This document shows positions 24,251 through 31,956 of a DNA stretch of 64,000 bases, in pieces (the stretch's first letter is position 1; each line of letters starts with the position of its first letter). Source of the DNA: Pseudonocardia kunmingensis (GTDB lineage: Bacteria > Actinomycetota > Actinomycetes > Mycobacteriales > Pseudonocardiaceae); NCBI RefSeq assembly GCF_006716445.1, contig NZ_VFPA01000002.1, positions 124,001 to 188,000 of the forward strand, read 5' to 3'. Position numbers and translations under genes: made by a program. The notes beneath the pieces were generated by a model. That model was given only the letters and a program-made list of their open reading frames with translations. It was not told the origin of the DNA and ran no database searches.

Positions 24251-25870
24251 TCAGCCCGATCTCGCCTCGTCGTTCTCCACGGCCGGTTCCCCGGTCTCGC
24301 GCTCGGCCCGCGGGACCGGCGCGGGGGACGCGGTCGCCTCGTTCCGCAGGCCCACGACGAGCGCGAACATCATGGCGAAGACCAGGATGAAGATGGGCAG
24401 CCCGATCACCGTGATGACCTGCTGGAGCGCCGTCAGGCCCGCGGTGCCGCCGAGGACGATCAGGCTCGCGGCGAGGACGCCCTCCGACACCCCCCAGAAG
24501 ACCCGCTGCCGAACCGGCCCGGCATCTCCGGTGCCCGAGCACAGCATGTCGACCACGAGGGACGCCGAGTCCGACGACGTGGCGAAGAACAGCGCCACCA
24601 CCACGACGGCGACCCCCGAGACGAACGTCCCCGCCGGGAAGTTGGTGAAGAACTCGAACATGGCCAGCGGGACGCTCTCGGCCACCGCGGCCGAGATCGG
24701 ACCGCCGGTGCCGCCGATGCCGTCCAGCTCCATCGCCGACCAGCCGAAGATGACGAACCAGACGAGCGTGAACGCCGACGGGGCCACCAGCACGCCTGCG
24801 ACGAACTGGCGGATCGTCCGCCCGCGCGAGATCCGGGCGAGGAAGACGCCCATGAACGGGGACCAGGTCACCGTCCAGGCCCAGTAGAAGACGGTCCAGC
24901 CGCCCTGCCAGCCCCAGCCCCCCTCCTTGGTGAACCGCGACATCGCGTCGTTCCAGAAGGAGAGGGGGATGATCTCCTGCGCGTAGATGCCGATGCTCTC
25001 GATCATCTGCCGGAGCAGGAAGACCGTGTTCCCCGTGACGAGCACGAAGACCATCAGCCCGACGGCCATCAGGATGTTGAGGTTCGAGAGCCGCTTCACG
25101 CCCTTGTCCAGGCCGGCCACGATGGAGGCCGTGGCCACGATGGTCAGGATCGTGATGATGACGACCTTGGGCCAGACGACGTCCGGGACGCCGATCAGGT
25201 CGGTGAGCCCCGCGTTGATCTGAGAGGTGCCCAGCCCCAGCGAGACCGCAAGGCCGAACAGCGTGCCCAGCACGGCGAAGACGTCGATGGTGCGCCCGAT
25301 CGGACCGTGGATCCGCTCCTTCAGGAACGGGTAGAACACCGACGACACCCGCATCGGCAGGTCGTAGCGGTAGATGAAGTAGCCGAACGCGAGGCCGGGC
25401 AGCGTGAAGATCGCCCAGGTGTGCAGGCTCAGGTGGTAGAGCGAGATCGCCATCGCGTCCTGCGCGGCCTGGGCGCTGAAGGGCTGGACCCCCGCGAACG
25501 GCGGGGTCGTGAAGTGCGAGATCGGTTCGGCCACGCCCCAGAACATGAGCACGGTGCCGATGCCACCGGCGAAGAGCATCGCGAACCAGGACAGGTTCGA
25601 GTACGCGGGCCGGTCGGTGTCCTTCCCGAGCCGCAACGTGCCGTGCCTGCTCACGGCGATCCAGATGAGGAAGATCAACCAGCTCGTCACGCCGAGGATG
25701 AAGAACCACCCGAGGTTGGTCACGATCCACTCGCGCCCCGCGCCGAACGCCGCGCCGATCGGATCGGGGAACACCAGCAGCAGGACGAGGAACAGCACCA
25801 TCAGCCCGGAGGACCAGAAGAAGATGTGAGGACTCGTCCTCAGTCCGAGTCGGCGGGCCAGTTCTTCCAC
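24251..25870 (-). CDS. BCCT-family betaine/choline/carnitine transporter
   Basis: The 539-residue carrier has twelve helices and the BCCT signature in helix 8-9 (GGWTVFYWAWTVTWSPFMGVFLARISRGRTIRQFV), including the aromatic box Trp residues used for quaternary-amine binding. Also present are GIGTVLMFWGVAEPISHF and ATSSDSASLVVDMLCSGT. GTG 25870 follows GGGAGCAGCGCC. An 8-bp dyad lies 20 bp upstream. The charged C-terminal tail of about 35 residues may serve osmosensing. It diverges from an MHS-type symporter gene, so both may belong to osmoprotectant uptake. Confidence 0.95.
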   Translation of the reverse strand: MEELARRLGLRTSPHIFFWSSGLMVLFLVLLLVFPDPIGAAFGAGREWIVTNLGWFFILGVTSWLIFLIWIAVSRHGTLRLGKDTDRPAYSNLSWFAMLFAGGIGTVLMFWGVAEPISHFTTPPFAGVQPFSAQAAQDAMAISLYHLSLHTWAIFTLPGLAFGYFIYRYDLPMRVSSVFYPFLKERIHGPIGRTIDVFAVLGTLFGLAVSLGLGTSQINAGLTDLIGVPDVVWPKVVIITILTIVATASIVAGLDKGVKRLSNLNILMAVGLMVFVLVTGNTVFLLRQMIESIGIYAQEIIPLSFWNDAMSRFTKEGGWGWQGGWTVFYWAWTVTWSPFMGVFLARISRGRTIRQFVAGVLVAPSAFTLVWFVIFGWSAMELDGIGGTGGPISAAVAESVPLAMFEFFTNFPAGTFVSGVAVVVVALFFATSSDSASLVVDMLCSGTGDAGPVRQRVFWGVSEGVLAASLIVLGGTAGLTALQQVITVIGLPIFILVFAMMFALVVGLRNEATASPAPVPRAERETGEPAVENDEARSG

Positions 25871-25889
25871 GGCGCTGCTCCCATCCTCG

Positions 25890-25910
25890 CTGCACCGGTC
25901 GACGGTGCAG
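25890..25910. promoter_or_regulatory. Inverted repeat upstream of the BCCT gene
   Basis: CTGCACCG (25890-25897), a 5-bp centre GTCGA, then CGGTGCAG (25903-25910) form a perfect dyad 20 bp before the BCCT start. It could be a repressor site or a leader hairpin on the BCCT transcript. No regulator gene is adjacent. Confidence 0.45.
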
Positions 25911-26083
25911 ACGCGGGTCGCTGGTCGGGTCTCGATCGTGGCGGCGGTGCGGGCAGCATTGCGAACCGTCCGGCCGCTGTCCACCCGGAAGATCGGGATC
26001 GTGCCTGCCGACCCGGACCCCTCCTGGTGCACCGGCGGCGGATCAGCGCCAGGATGGCCGCACCGCGACGGAGGGGGACGGAC

Positions 26084-27397
26084 GTGGCCGAGCCGGCGAG
26101 CCGGGGGACGGGAGCGGGCAGCGACCCGCGGACGCTGCGGAAGGTGGGGGTCGCGAGCTTCGTCGGTGCCCTCGTCGAGTGGTACGACTACTTCCTCTAC
26201 GGGCTGGCGGCCGCCCTCGTCTTCGGGGACCTGTTCTTCCCGGGCGGCGGGGGCCTGGTCGGCACGCTGTCGGCGTTCGCGACGTTCGCCGTCGGGTTCT
26301 TCGCCCGGCCGATCGGCGGGGTGATCTTCGGGCACATCGGCGATCGCGTCGGTCGCAAGTCGGCCCTGGTCATCACGCTGCTCCTGATGGGGATCGCGAC
26401 CTTCGGCATCGGCCTGCTGCCCGGCTACGACGCGATCGGGATCTGGGCGCCTGCGCTGCTCGTGCTGCTGCGGATCCTGCAGGGCGTGGCCGTCGGGGGT
26501 GAGTGGGGCGGCGCGGTGCTGATGATGACCGAGCACGCGCCGGCCCGGCGCCGCGGCTTCTACGGCAGCTGGCCGCAGATGGCCTCCTCGGCGGCCCTCC
26601 TGCTGGCCACCGGCTTCAACGCCGCGCTGTCGGGCGGGCTGAGCGAGCAGGCCTACCTGTCGTGGGGCTGGCGGGTGCCGTTCCTGCTCTCGATCGTGCT
26701 GGTGGCGGTCGGCCTGGTGATCCGCCTGCGCGTGCCCGAGTCACCCGAGTTCACACAGCTGAAGGAGAGCGGCGGTGAGGCAGGCCGTCCGGTCGTGGAG
26801 GCCCTGCGCACGGAGCGCCGCGCGATCGGCCTCGTGATCGGGATGCGGGTCGCGGAGAACGCCTGCGGCTACCTGATCAGCGTGTTCGCGCTCAACTACG
26901 TCACGAACGACCTGGGGCTCTCGACCGGCCTCGGGCTCGTCGCCACGATGCTCGCCGCGGTCGTCCAGTTCGTCATCACGCCGGTCTACGGGGCGCTGTC
27001 CGACCGCGTCGGGCGGCGGCCGATCTACCTCTTCGGCGCCGCGCTACACGTCGTCTTCGCGTTCCCGTTCTTCCTGATCCTGCAGACCCGCGACCCCGTG
27101 CTGGTCGTGATCGCGTTCGTGATCGGGTACGCGGTCGCCAACGGCGCCATGTTCGCCACCCAGCCCGCCTTCTTCTCGGAGCTGTTCGGCACTCGGGTCC
27201 GCTACTCGGGGATCTCCCTCGGCTACCAGTTCTCGGCGATCTTCGCCGGCGGCCTCGCCCCCTTCATCGCCACCGCGCTGGTGGCGGTGTCCGGCGGGGC
27301 GCCGTGGCTGGTCGCGGGGTACTGGGCGCTCCTCGGGCTGATCACGCTGATCACGACGCTGTTCGTGCGCGAGCGGCAGGCGTCGGCCGTCCGCTGA
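26084..27397 (+). CDS. MFS metabolite:H+ symporter (MHS family, ProP/shikimate-type)
   Basis: The 437-residue protein shows the MHS signature at the N-terminus: VGVASFVGALVEWYDYFLYGLAAALVF, then FFARPIGGVIFGHIGDRVGRKSAL, then GEWGGAVLMMTEHAPARRRGFYGSWPQ. The family takes up proline/betaine, shikimate, alpha-ketoglutarate or benzoate derivatives with protons. GTG 26084 is chosen over an upstream ATG because GGAGGGGG lies at correct spacing. It is divergent from BCCT with a 213-bp intergenic region. A short 22-bp repeat array follows the stop. Betaine or an organic acid are the likeliest substrates. Confidence 0.9.
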   Translation: MAEPASRGTGAGSDPRTLRKVGVASFVGALVEWYDYFLYGLAAALVFGDLFFPGGGGLVGTLSAFATFAVGFFARPIGGVIFGHIGDRVGRKSALVITLLLMGIATFGIGLLPGYDAIGIWAPALLVLLRILQGVAVGGEWGGAVLMMTEHAPARRRGFYGSWPQMASSAALLLATGFNAALSGGLSEQAYLSWGWRVPFLLSIVLVAVGLVIRLRVPESPEFTQLKESGGEAGRPVVEALRTERRAIGLVIGMRVAENACGYLISVFALNYVTNDLGLSTGLGLVATMLAAVVQFVITPVYGALSDRVGRRPIYLFGAALHVVFAFPFFLILQTRDPVLVVIAFVIGYAVANGAMFATQPAFFSELFGTRVRYSGISLGYQFSAIFAGGLAPFIATALVAVSGGAPWLVAGYWALLGLITLITTLFVRERQASAVR

Positions 27398-27435
27398 CCG
27401 CCGGTCGTGCTGCGACCGTCACCGCGCCGGTCGTC

Positions 27436-27514
27436 GCGATCTCGCCCTGTCGGGACGGGAGACTCGCCCTGTTGGGACGGGAGACTCGCGCTGTCGGGAC
27501 GGGGGACTCGCGCT
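27436..27514 (+). repeat. 22-bp repeat array 3 (two exact units, one near-exact, one partial)
   Basis: ACGGGAGACTCGC occurs at 27455 and 27477, with a one-mismatch copy at 27499 and a partial copy before 27455. Linkers are CCTGTTGGG and GCTGTCGGG. It is the same 13-bp core as arrays 1 and 2, in the orientation of array 2, and again lies between convergent genes (stops at 27397 and 27533). Confidence 0.93.
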
Positions 27515-27532
27515 GGGGCGGCCGCGGCGTCG

Positions 27533-27976
27533 TCAGCGCCGGACCTGGACCGCGTCGCCGGGTTGCAGTCCCTCGTAGAAGGCGGCCGCGGCGTCGGGGG
27601 AGAGCCGGACGCAGCCGTGCGAACGCGAGTTCCGGTCGCCCTCGTGGAACGCCACGCCGCTCGTGGTGAAGAAGACCGCGTACGGCATGGGGGCGTCGTC
27701 GTAGGCCCGGCTGCGGTGGTCGATGTCCTTGTAGGTCACCGCGAACGTCCCCGTCGGGGTGCGGTGGCCCTGGCCGCCGGAGGTCACCTCGACCGGGCCG
27801 TAGGTCACCTCGCCGCGGTCCATCAGCCACGCGGTTCCCTCGGACAGGTCCACGCAGGCGCGGGCCGTCGCGGAGCAGGAGGCGGGGGCCGCGGCGGCGG
27901 ACGCAGTGCCCGTCAGCAGGCCGGCGGTCGTGGCGGTGGCCAGGAGCGCGCCGGCGAGGGGCCGTGCGAGCCGCAT
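27533..27976 (-). CDS. Secreted L,D-transpeptidase (YkuD domain)
   Basis: The 147-residue protein has a signal peptide (MRLARPLAGALLATATTAGLLTGTASA) and a YkuD domain ending in NSRSHGCVRLSPDAA. SHGCVR contains the catalytic Cys122 and His120, with a partner His111 in FHEGDRN. Such minimal enzymes make 3-3 cross-links or anchor proteins in the cell wall. The ATG at 27976 is preceded by GGAGAG. It is short for an actinobacterial Ldt and lacks Ig or peptidoglycan-binding domains, so it is a minimal YkuD protein. The ArsR gene lies upstream on the same strand. Confidence 0.9.
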   Translation of the reverse strand: MRLARPLAGALLATATTAGLLTGTASAAAAPASCSATARACVDLSEGTAWLMDRGEVTYGPVEVTSGGQGHRTPTGTFAVTYKDIDHRSRAYDDAPMPYAVFFTTSGVAFHEGDRNSRSHGCVRLSPDAAAAFYEGLQPGDAVQVRR

Positions 27977-28064
27977 CAGAGTCTCTCCGTCCGTCGGTGT
28001 CGTGCGGATCCCGCAGGCGTTCCCCCGATCGTGGGGGCTCATGCGTCGGCGCGTGTGCGTCGCC

Positions 28065-28385
28065 TCACCGGGAGGCGTGGTCGGCGTGCATCAGCACCTG
28101 CGTGAGCAGGCGGTGGACGTGGTCGTCGGCCGCGGAGTAGTAGATGAAGGTGCCTTCGCGGCGGCCCTTCACCAGGCCGGCGAGGCGCAGCTTGGCCAGG
28201 TGCTGGCTGACCGCCGTCGGTGCGGCGCCGGCGAGCTCGGCCAGGCAGGCCACCGACGACTCGCCCTGCAGGAGGGCCCAGAGCACCTTGATGCGGGTGG
28301 GGTCGCTCAGCATCCGGAACGTCTCGGCCGCCAGGTGCACCTGGTCGTCGTCGGGCATCGCGAAGTCCGGCAGCGACTCGTGCAT
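28065..28385 (-). CDS. ArsR/SmtB-family metal sensor with alpha-5 site (CzrA-type)
   Basis: The 106-residue repressor has the winged helix LSDPTRIKVLWALLQGE, then VACLAELAGAAPTAVSQHLAKLRLAGLVKGRREGTFIYY. The C-terminal helix holds Asp87, His89, His100 and His103, the exact D-x-H...H-x-x-H spacing of the zinc/cobalt alpha-5 site in CzrA. The Cys-based alpha-3N site is absent. It diverges from a P1B-4 metal ATPase 68 bp away, so it is the likely metal-released repressor of that exporter. Zinc, cobalt or nickel are the candidate signals. Confidence 0.93.
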   Translation of the reverse strand: MHESLPDFAMPDDDQVHLAAETFRMLSDPTRIKVLWALLQGESSVACLAELAGAAPTAVSQHLAKLRLAGLVKGRREGTFIYYSAADDHVHRLLTQVLMHADHASR

Positions 28386-28415
28386 GCAGCGAGAGTACTC
28401 GCCCGACCTGGCTGG

Positions 28416-28446
28416 TTGCGTATCTGCGTATCTGCGCAGCTAAGCT
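28416..28446 (+). promoter_or_regulatory. Promoter with ArsR-type dyad upstream of the metal ATPase
   Basis: TTGCGT (28416-28421) and TAAGCT (28441-28446) flank a 19-bp spacer. Between them lie a tandem GCGTATCT (28418-28433) and the dyad CTGCG-N6-CGCAG (28424-28439). A dyad overlapping the promoter of a metal exporter next to a CzrA-like gene is the expected operator. Confidence 0.5.
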
Positions 28447-28453
28447 CGAACGC

Positions 28454-30415
28454 ATGCCTGTCGAACTCGACCTCGCCGGCGCGCCCGCGCCGGACCGCGC
28501 GCGCGTGCCCCGCCGGTCCGGCGCCTGGTCGTTGCCCGAGGTGCGCTGGGCGGCGCTCGCGACGATGCTGTTCGTCCTCGGGCTCCTCGTCCAGCTCGCC
28601 GGCGCCCCGGCCTGGGCGTGGTGGACGCTGCACCTCGCCTGCTACGTCGCCGGCGGGTGGGAGCCGGGCCTCGCCGGGCTGCGCGCGCTGCGGGAGAAGG
28701 TGCTCGACGTCGACCTGCTGATGGTCGTGGCCGCGATCGGCGCGGCGGCCATCGGCCAGGTCGTCGACGGCGCCCTGCTCATCGTGATCTTCGCGACCTC
28801 GGGGGCGCTGGAGGCCGTCGCGACCAGGCGCACCGAGGACTCCGTCCGCGGCCTGCTCGACCTCGCACCCGATCGCGCCACCCGGCTGACCGGGAGCGCC
28901 GGGGGAGAGGAGGTCGTCGACGCCGCCGCCCTCGAGGTCGGGGACGTGATCCTGGTGCGCCCGGGCGAGCGCGTCGGTGGGGACGGCCTCGTCGTCGACG
29001 GTGCGAGCGACGTCGACCAGGCGAGCATCACCGGCGAGCCGCTCCCGGTCGGCAAGGGCCCGGGCGACGAGGTGTTCGCCGGCACGCTCAACGGACGCGG
29101 CGCGCTGCGGGTGCGGATCACGCGCCCGGCCGGCGACACGGTGGTCGCCCGGATCGTGGCCATGGTGGCGGAGGCGAGCGCGACGAAGGCGCGCACCCAG
29201 CTGTTCATCGAGAAGGTCGAGCAGCGGTACTCGGTGGGGATGGTCGTCGCGACCCTCGCGCTGTTCGTGGTCCCGCTGGCGCTGGGCGCCGCACTGGAGC
29301 CGACGCTGCTGCGGGCGATGACGTTCATGATCGTTGCGTCACCGTGCGCGGTGGTGCTGGCGACGATGCCCCCGCTGCTGTCCGCGATCGCCAACGCCGG
29401 GCGGCACGGGGTGCTCGTGAAGTCGGCCGTCGTGCTCGAACGCCTCGGGACCGCCACGATCCTCGCGTTCGACAAGACCGGCACGCTCACCGAGGGCAGG
29501 CCGCGGCTCGTGCAGGTGCGACCGCTCGACGGCCTCGGGTCCGACGAGGCGCTCGCGCTGGCCGCCGCCGCCGAACGGGGGTCGGAGCACCCGCTCGCGC
29601 GCGCCGTCGTCGCCGCGGCGCGCGACGCGGGCCTCGACCTGCGCCCGGCGCGGGACTTCGCGTCCGTACCCGGCCACGGCGTCACCGCGCGCGTCGACGG
29701 GCGGAGCGTGGAGGTCGGCAGCCCCGCTCGGCTCCCCGTGGAGGACCCCCGGGCCGCCGCGCTGGTCTCCGAGCTCGAGCGTGCGGGGCAGACCGCCGTC
29801 GTGGTCCGCGTCGACGGTGCGGTGGTGGCCGTCCTCGGCCTCGCCGACACGGTCCGGCGGGCCGCGGCGGACGGCGTCGCCCGGCTCGCCGCGCTGACCG
29901 GCGCACGGCCGGTCCTGCTCACCGGCGACAACCCGCTGGCCGCCGCCCGGATCGCCGCCGAGGTCGGGATCGACGACGTGCGCGCCGGGCTGCTGCCCGA
30001 GGACAAGGTCGCCGCCGTGCGCGAGCTGGAGGCGGCCGGGCACCGGGTCGTGGTGGTCGGCGACGGCGTGAACGACGCTCCGGCCCTGGCGGCGGCGCAC
30101 GTCGGCATCGCGATGGGCCGCGCCGGGTCGGACCTCGCGCTCGACACCGCGGACGCGGTGATCACCCGCGACGAGCTCGGCGCGGTGCCCACCGTGATCG
30201 CGCTGGCCCGGCGGGCGCGGCGGCTCGTGGTCGCGAACCTCGCGATCGCCGCAACCGTGATCGCGGTCCTCGTGGCCTGGGACCTGTTCGGCACGCTGCC
30301 ACTGCCCCTGGGCGTGGCCGGCCACGAGGGCTCCACGATCCTGGTGGGCCTGAACGGCCTGCGCCTCCTCCGTGCAGCGGCATGGCGCCGAGCCGCCGCA
30401 GCCGCCACCACGTGA
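28454..30415 (+). CDS. P1B-4-type heavy-metal ATPase (CoaT/CtpD-like)
   Basis: The 653-residue pump has all P-type landmarks: SITGEPLPVGKG (actuator), DKTGTLTEG (phosphorylated Asp near residue 340) and GDGVNDAPALAAA. The transport motif in helix 6 is SPC (VASPCAVVLAT, near 296), not CPC. The last helix region reads HEGSTILVGLNGLRLL with HEGST near 624. SPC plus HEGST defines P1B-4 pumps, which export cobalt, ferrous iron or related ions. No N-terminal CxxC metal-binding domain is present, also typical of the class. It diverges from the CzrA-like sensor and ends at the 22-bp-stem palindrome. Confidence 0.94.
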   Translation: MPVELDLAGAPAPDRARVPRRSGAWSLPEVRWAALATMLFVLGLLVQLAGAPAWAWWTLHLACYVAGGWEPGLAGLRALREKVLDVDLLMVVAAIGAAAIGQVVDGALLIVIFATSGALEAVATRRTEDSVRGLLDLAPDRATRLTGSAGGEEVVDAAALEVGDVILVRPGERVGGDGLVVDGASDVDQASITGEPLPVGKGPGDEVFAGTLNGRGALRVRITRPAGDTVVARIVAMVAEASATKARTQLFIEKVEQRYSVGMVVATLALFVVPLALGAALEPTLLRAMTFMIVASPCAVVLATMPPLLSAIANAGRHGVLVKSAVVLERLGTATILAFDKTGTLTEGRPRLVQVRPLDGLGSDEALALAAAAERGSEHPLARAVVAAARDAGLDLRPARDFASVPGHGVTARVDGRSVEVGSPARLPVEDPRAAALVSELERAGQTAVVVRVDGAVVAVLGLADTVRRAAADGVARLAALTGARPVLLTGDNPLAAARIAAEVGIDDVRAGLLPEDKVAAVRELEAAGHRVVVVGDGVNDAPALAAAHVGIAMGRAGSDLALDTADAVITRDELGAVPTVIALARRARRLVVANLAIAATVIAVLVAWDLFGTLPLPLGVAGHEGSTILVGLNGLRLLRAAAWRRAAAAATT

Positions 30416-30416
30416 T

Positions 30417-30478
30417 GCACCTTGGAGCCATACTGCTGATTCCGAGGCCCGAAAAGCAGCAGTACGGCTCCAAGGTGC
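30417..30478. terminator. Bidirectional palindrome, CACCTTGGAGCC family copy 2
   Basis: The 22-nt arm starting GCACCTTGGAGCC (30417-30438) pairs with 30457-30478 with a single G-U-type mismatch around an 18-nt loop. It fills the gap between the convergent stops at 30415 and 30481 almost base for base. The outer arm and TACTGC extension match copy 1 at 20476-20535. Confidence 0.85.
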
Positions 30479-30480
30479 GG

Positions 30481-31353
30481 TCAGCGCGTCAGGGTTGCTC
30501 GGCGAGCAGCTCGGCCGCCTCCTCGGGGGGTGGGGGCGGCGTCCTGCGTCAGGTGCAGCCGCCAGTAGCCGGCGAAGGCGATCTGCTTCTTGGCGACGCC
30601 CCGCTCGCCCACGAGGTGGCGGCGGACCGCGCGCACGGCCGACGCCTCGCCCGCCACCCACGCGTAGACGGGGCCGGAGGGCAGGTCGGCGGCCCGGACC
30701 GCCTCCACCAGGAGGTCGGAGTGGCCCGCCGCCACGTCGCCGCGGTGCAGCCAGCGGACGCACGCCCGGGCCGCGGTCGGCAGCGGCTGCTCCTCGCCCG
30801 CGTCGGCGACCTCGACGAACACCTCGGCCCGCTGCCCGGCCGGCATCGCCTCGAGCAGGGCGCCGATGGCGGGCAGGGCGCTCTCGTCGCCGGCGAGCAG
30901 CGTCCAGTCGTGCGCGCCGGGGGTCCGGAAGTGGCTGGGCGCGGGCCCGACGAGCGCGATGACGTCACCCGCGGCGGCTCCGGCGGCCCACCGGGAGGCG
31001 GGGCCAGTGTCGTCGCCGTGGTCGTGCAGCACGAAGTCGACGTCGATCTCGCCCTCCTCCAGGCGGTGGTGGCGCACCGAGTACGTGCGCATCCACGGCC
31101 TGCGCTCCTCGGGGATGGCGAGGTAGGCCTGGTACCAGGACATGCGCTCGGCCGCCCCGTCCCCGTTCACGGGCGGTGCCGGCACCTCGGTGGCGTCGTG
31201 GCCGGGCCGGGGGAAGAACAGCTTGACCTGCTGGTCGGGGGCCAGCGGGGCGTACCCGTGGAGGTCTCCGCCGAGCGTCACCCGGGCCATGTGCGGGGTG
31301 ACGCGTTCGGTCCGGCGCACCTCCAGCAGCCATCGACCCATCGCGCCCGCCAT
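30481..31353 (-). CDS. Siderophore-interacting protein (FAD/NADPH ferric-siderophore reductase)
   Basis: The 290-residue protein has the SIP FAD-binding domain (RTYSVRHHRLEEGEIDVDFVLHDHG, residues 89-113) and the NAD(P)H-binding domain (HWTLL-type LLAGDESALPAIGALLE, then VYAWVAGEASAVRAVRRHLV and FAGYWRLH). It releases iron from ferric siderophores. An iron box lies just upstream. The last 18 residues use CGA and other rare codons. One extra base in the C6 run (30525-30530) would give a family-like end EEAAELLAEQP with stop at 30489, so the C-terminus may be frameshifted. Confidence 0.92.
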   Translation of the reverse strand: MAGAMGRWLLEVRRTERVTPHMARVTLGGDLHGYAPLAPDQQVKLFFPRPGHDATEVPAPPVNGDGAAERMSWYQAYLAIPEERRPWMRTYSVRHHRLEEGEIDVDFVLHDHGDDTGPASRWAAGAAAGDVIALVGPAPSHFRTPGAHDWTLLAGDESALPAIGALLEAMPAGQRAEVFVEVADAGEEQPLPTAARACVRWLHRGDVAAGHSDLLVEAVRAADLPSGPVYAWVAGEASAVRAVRRHLVGERGVAKKQIAFAGYWRLHLTQDAAPTPRGGGRAARRATLTR

Positions 31354-31369
31354 CGACCCTCCTTCAATT

Positions 31370-31383
31370 GGTTAGGCTCACCT
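31370..31383 (-). promoter_or_regulatory. IdeR/DmdR-type iron box
   Basis: GGTTAGGCTCACCT (31370-31383) matches the core of the actinobacterial iron box GGTTAGGCTAACCT at 13 of 14 positions and lies 17 bp upstream of the siderophore-interacting protein start. It predicts iron-dependent repression by a DtxR-family protein encoded elsewhere. Confidence 0.8.
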
Positions 31384-31414
31384 TAATCACACGGGACGAG
31401 CCGAGAAAGCCCGC

Positions 31415-31463
31415 TTGTCCGCGCCGGGCCGGCGGCGTATTCTGTCCATCGAATCGATTCGAT
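31415..31463 (+). promoter_or_regulatory. Promoter with 16-bp palindrome at the start point
   Basis: TTGTCC (31415-31420) and TATTCT (31438-31443) are 17 bp apart. Directly after the -10 lies the perfect palindrome ATCGAATCGATTCGAT (31448-31463), covering the expected transcription start. It looks like a repressor site for the small membrane protein downstream. Confidence 0.6.
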
Positions 31464-31483
31464 CGGCACGGGGAGGTGCCGCG

Positions 31484-31882
31484 GTGGGTGATCGACCGGT
31501 CCTGGTGGGGCTGCTCCTCTACGTCGCCATCGCGGTCGCCCCTACCGTGGTCCTCTGGCTGGGCCTGCGGGCATTGCCCGCGGCCGTCGCCGCGTTCTTC
31601 GCGCGCCGCCGGCGCACCGACCCGGCACCCGGGCCGTGCCTGGAGTCGGTGGTCGCGACCCTGCGCAGGCTGCACCGCCAGGTGCGCGACTCCCGCCCGC
31701 CGACCCAGGTGCGCACCGTCGCGCTGCTGGCCGCCTACGACGAGACGCTGCTGGAGGTGTGCGCGATGGTCGGGGTCGAGGCGCCCCTCGCCGAGGCCCG
31801 CCGCGGAGACCGGGCCTTCGCGCGGCTGCTCACGGAGGCGGCCCTGGAGGACGCCGGCATCGCCCTCGACCCGCCCGGCTGA
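31484..31882 (+). CDS. Small membrane-anchored hypothetical protein
   Basis: The 132-residue product has one N-terminal membrane helix (VLVGLLLYVAIAVAPTVVLWLGL, residues 5-27), a basic ARRRR stop-transfer stretch, and a cytoplasmic helical domain (CLESVVATLRRLHRQVRDSRPPTQVRTVALLAAYDETLLEVCAMVGVEAPL). I do not recognise a family. GTG 31484 is preceded by GGGAGG. The promoter with a 16-bp palindrome upstream suggests tight regulation, and the iron box between it and the siderophore protein may also influence it. It converges on the class III aminotransferase. Confidence 0.7.
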   Translation: MGDRPVLVGLLLYVAIAVAPTVVLWLGLRALPAAVAAFFARRRRTDPAPGPCLESVVATLRRLHRQVRDSRPPTQVRTVALLAAYDETLLEVCAMVGVEAPLAEARRGDRAFARLLTEAALEDAGIALDPPG

Positions 31883-31886
31883 GCGG

Positions 31887-31948
31887 CACACCGACTTCGG
31901 TGCCGGCACACCGACTGCAACCGGTGTGCCGGCACCACTATCGGTGTG
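31887..31948. terminator. Bidirectional palindrome between convergent genes
   Basis: GGTGCCGGCACACCG (31899-31913) pairs exactly with 31922-31936 around an 8-nt loop. An outer stem CACACCGA (31887-31894) / TCGGTGTG (31941-31948) adds eight pairs after a small internal loop. Stops of the flanking genes are at 31882 and 31957. Confidence 0.8.
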
Positions 31949-31956
31949 GGAGCGCG

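Noticed and set aside
24613..27397. Osmoprotectant island including choline oxidation
   Set aside because: BCCT and MHS carriers are present, but no betA/betB-like gene lies near, so a complete pathway cannot be claimed.
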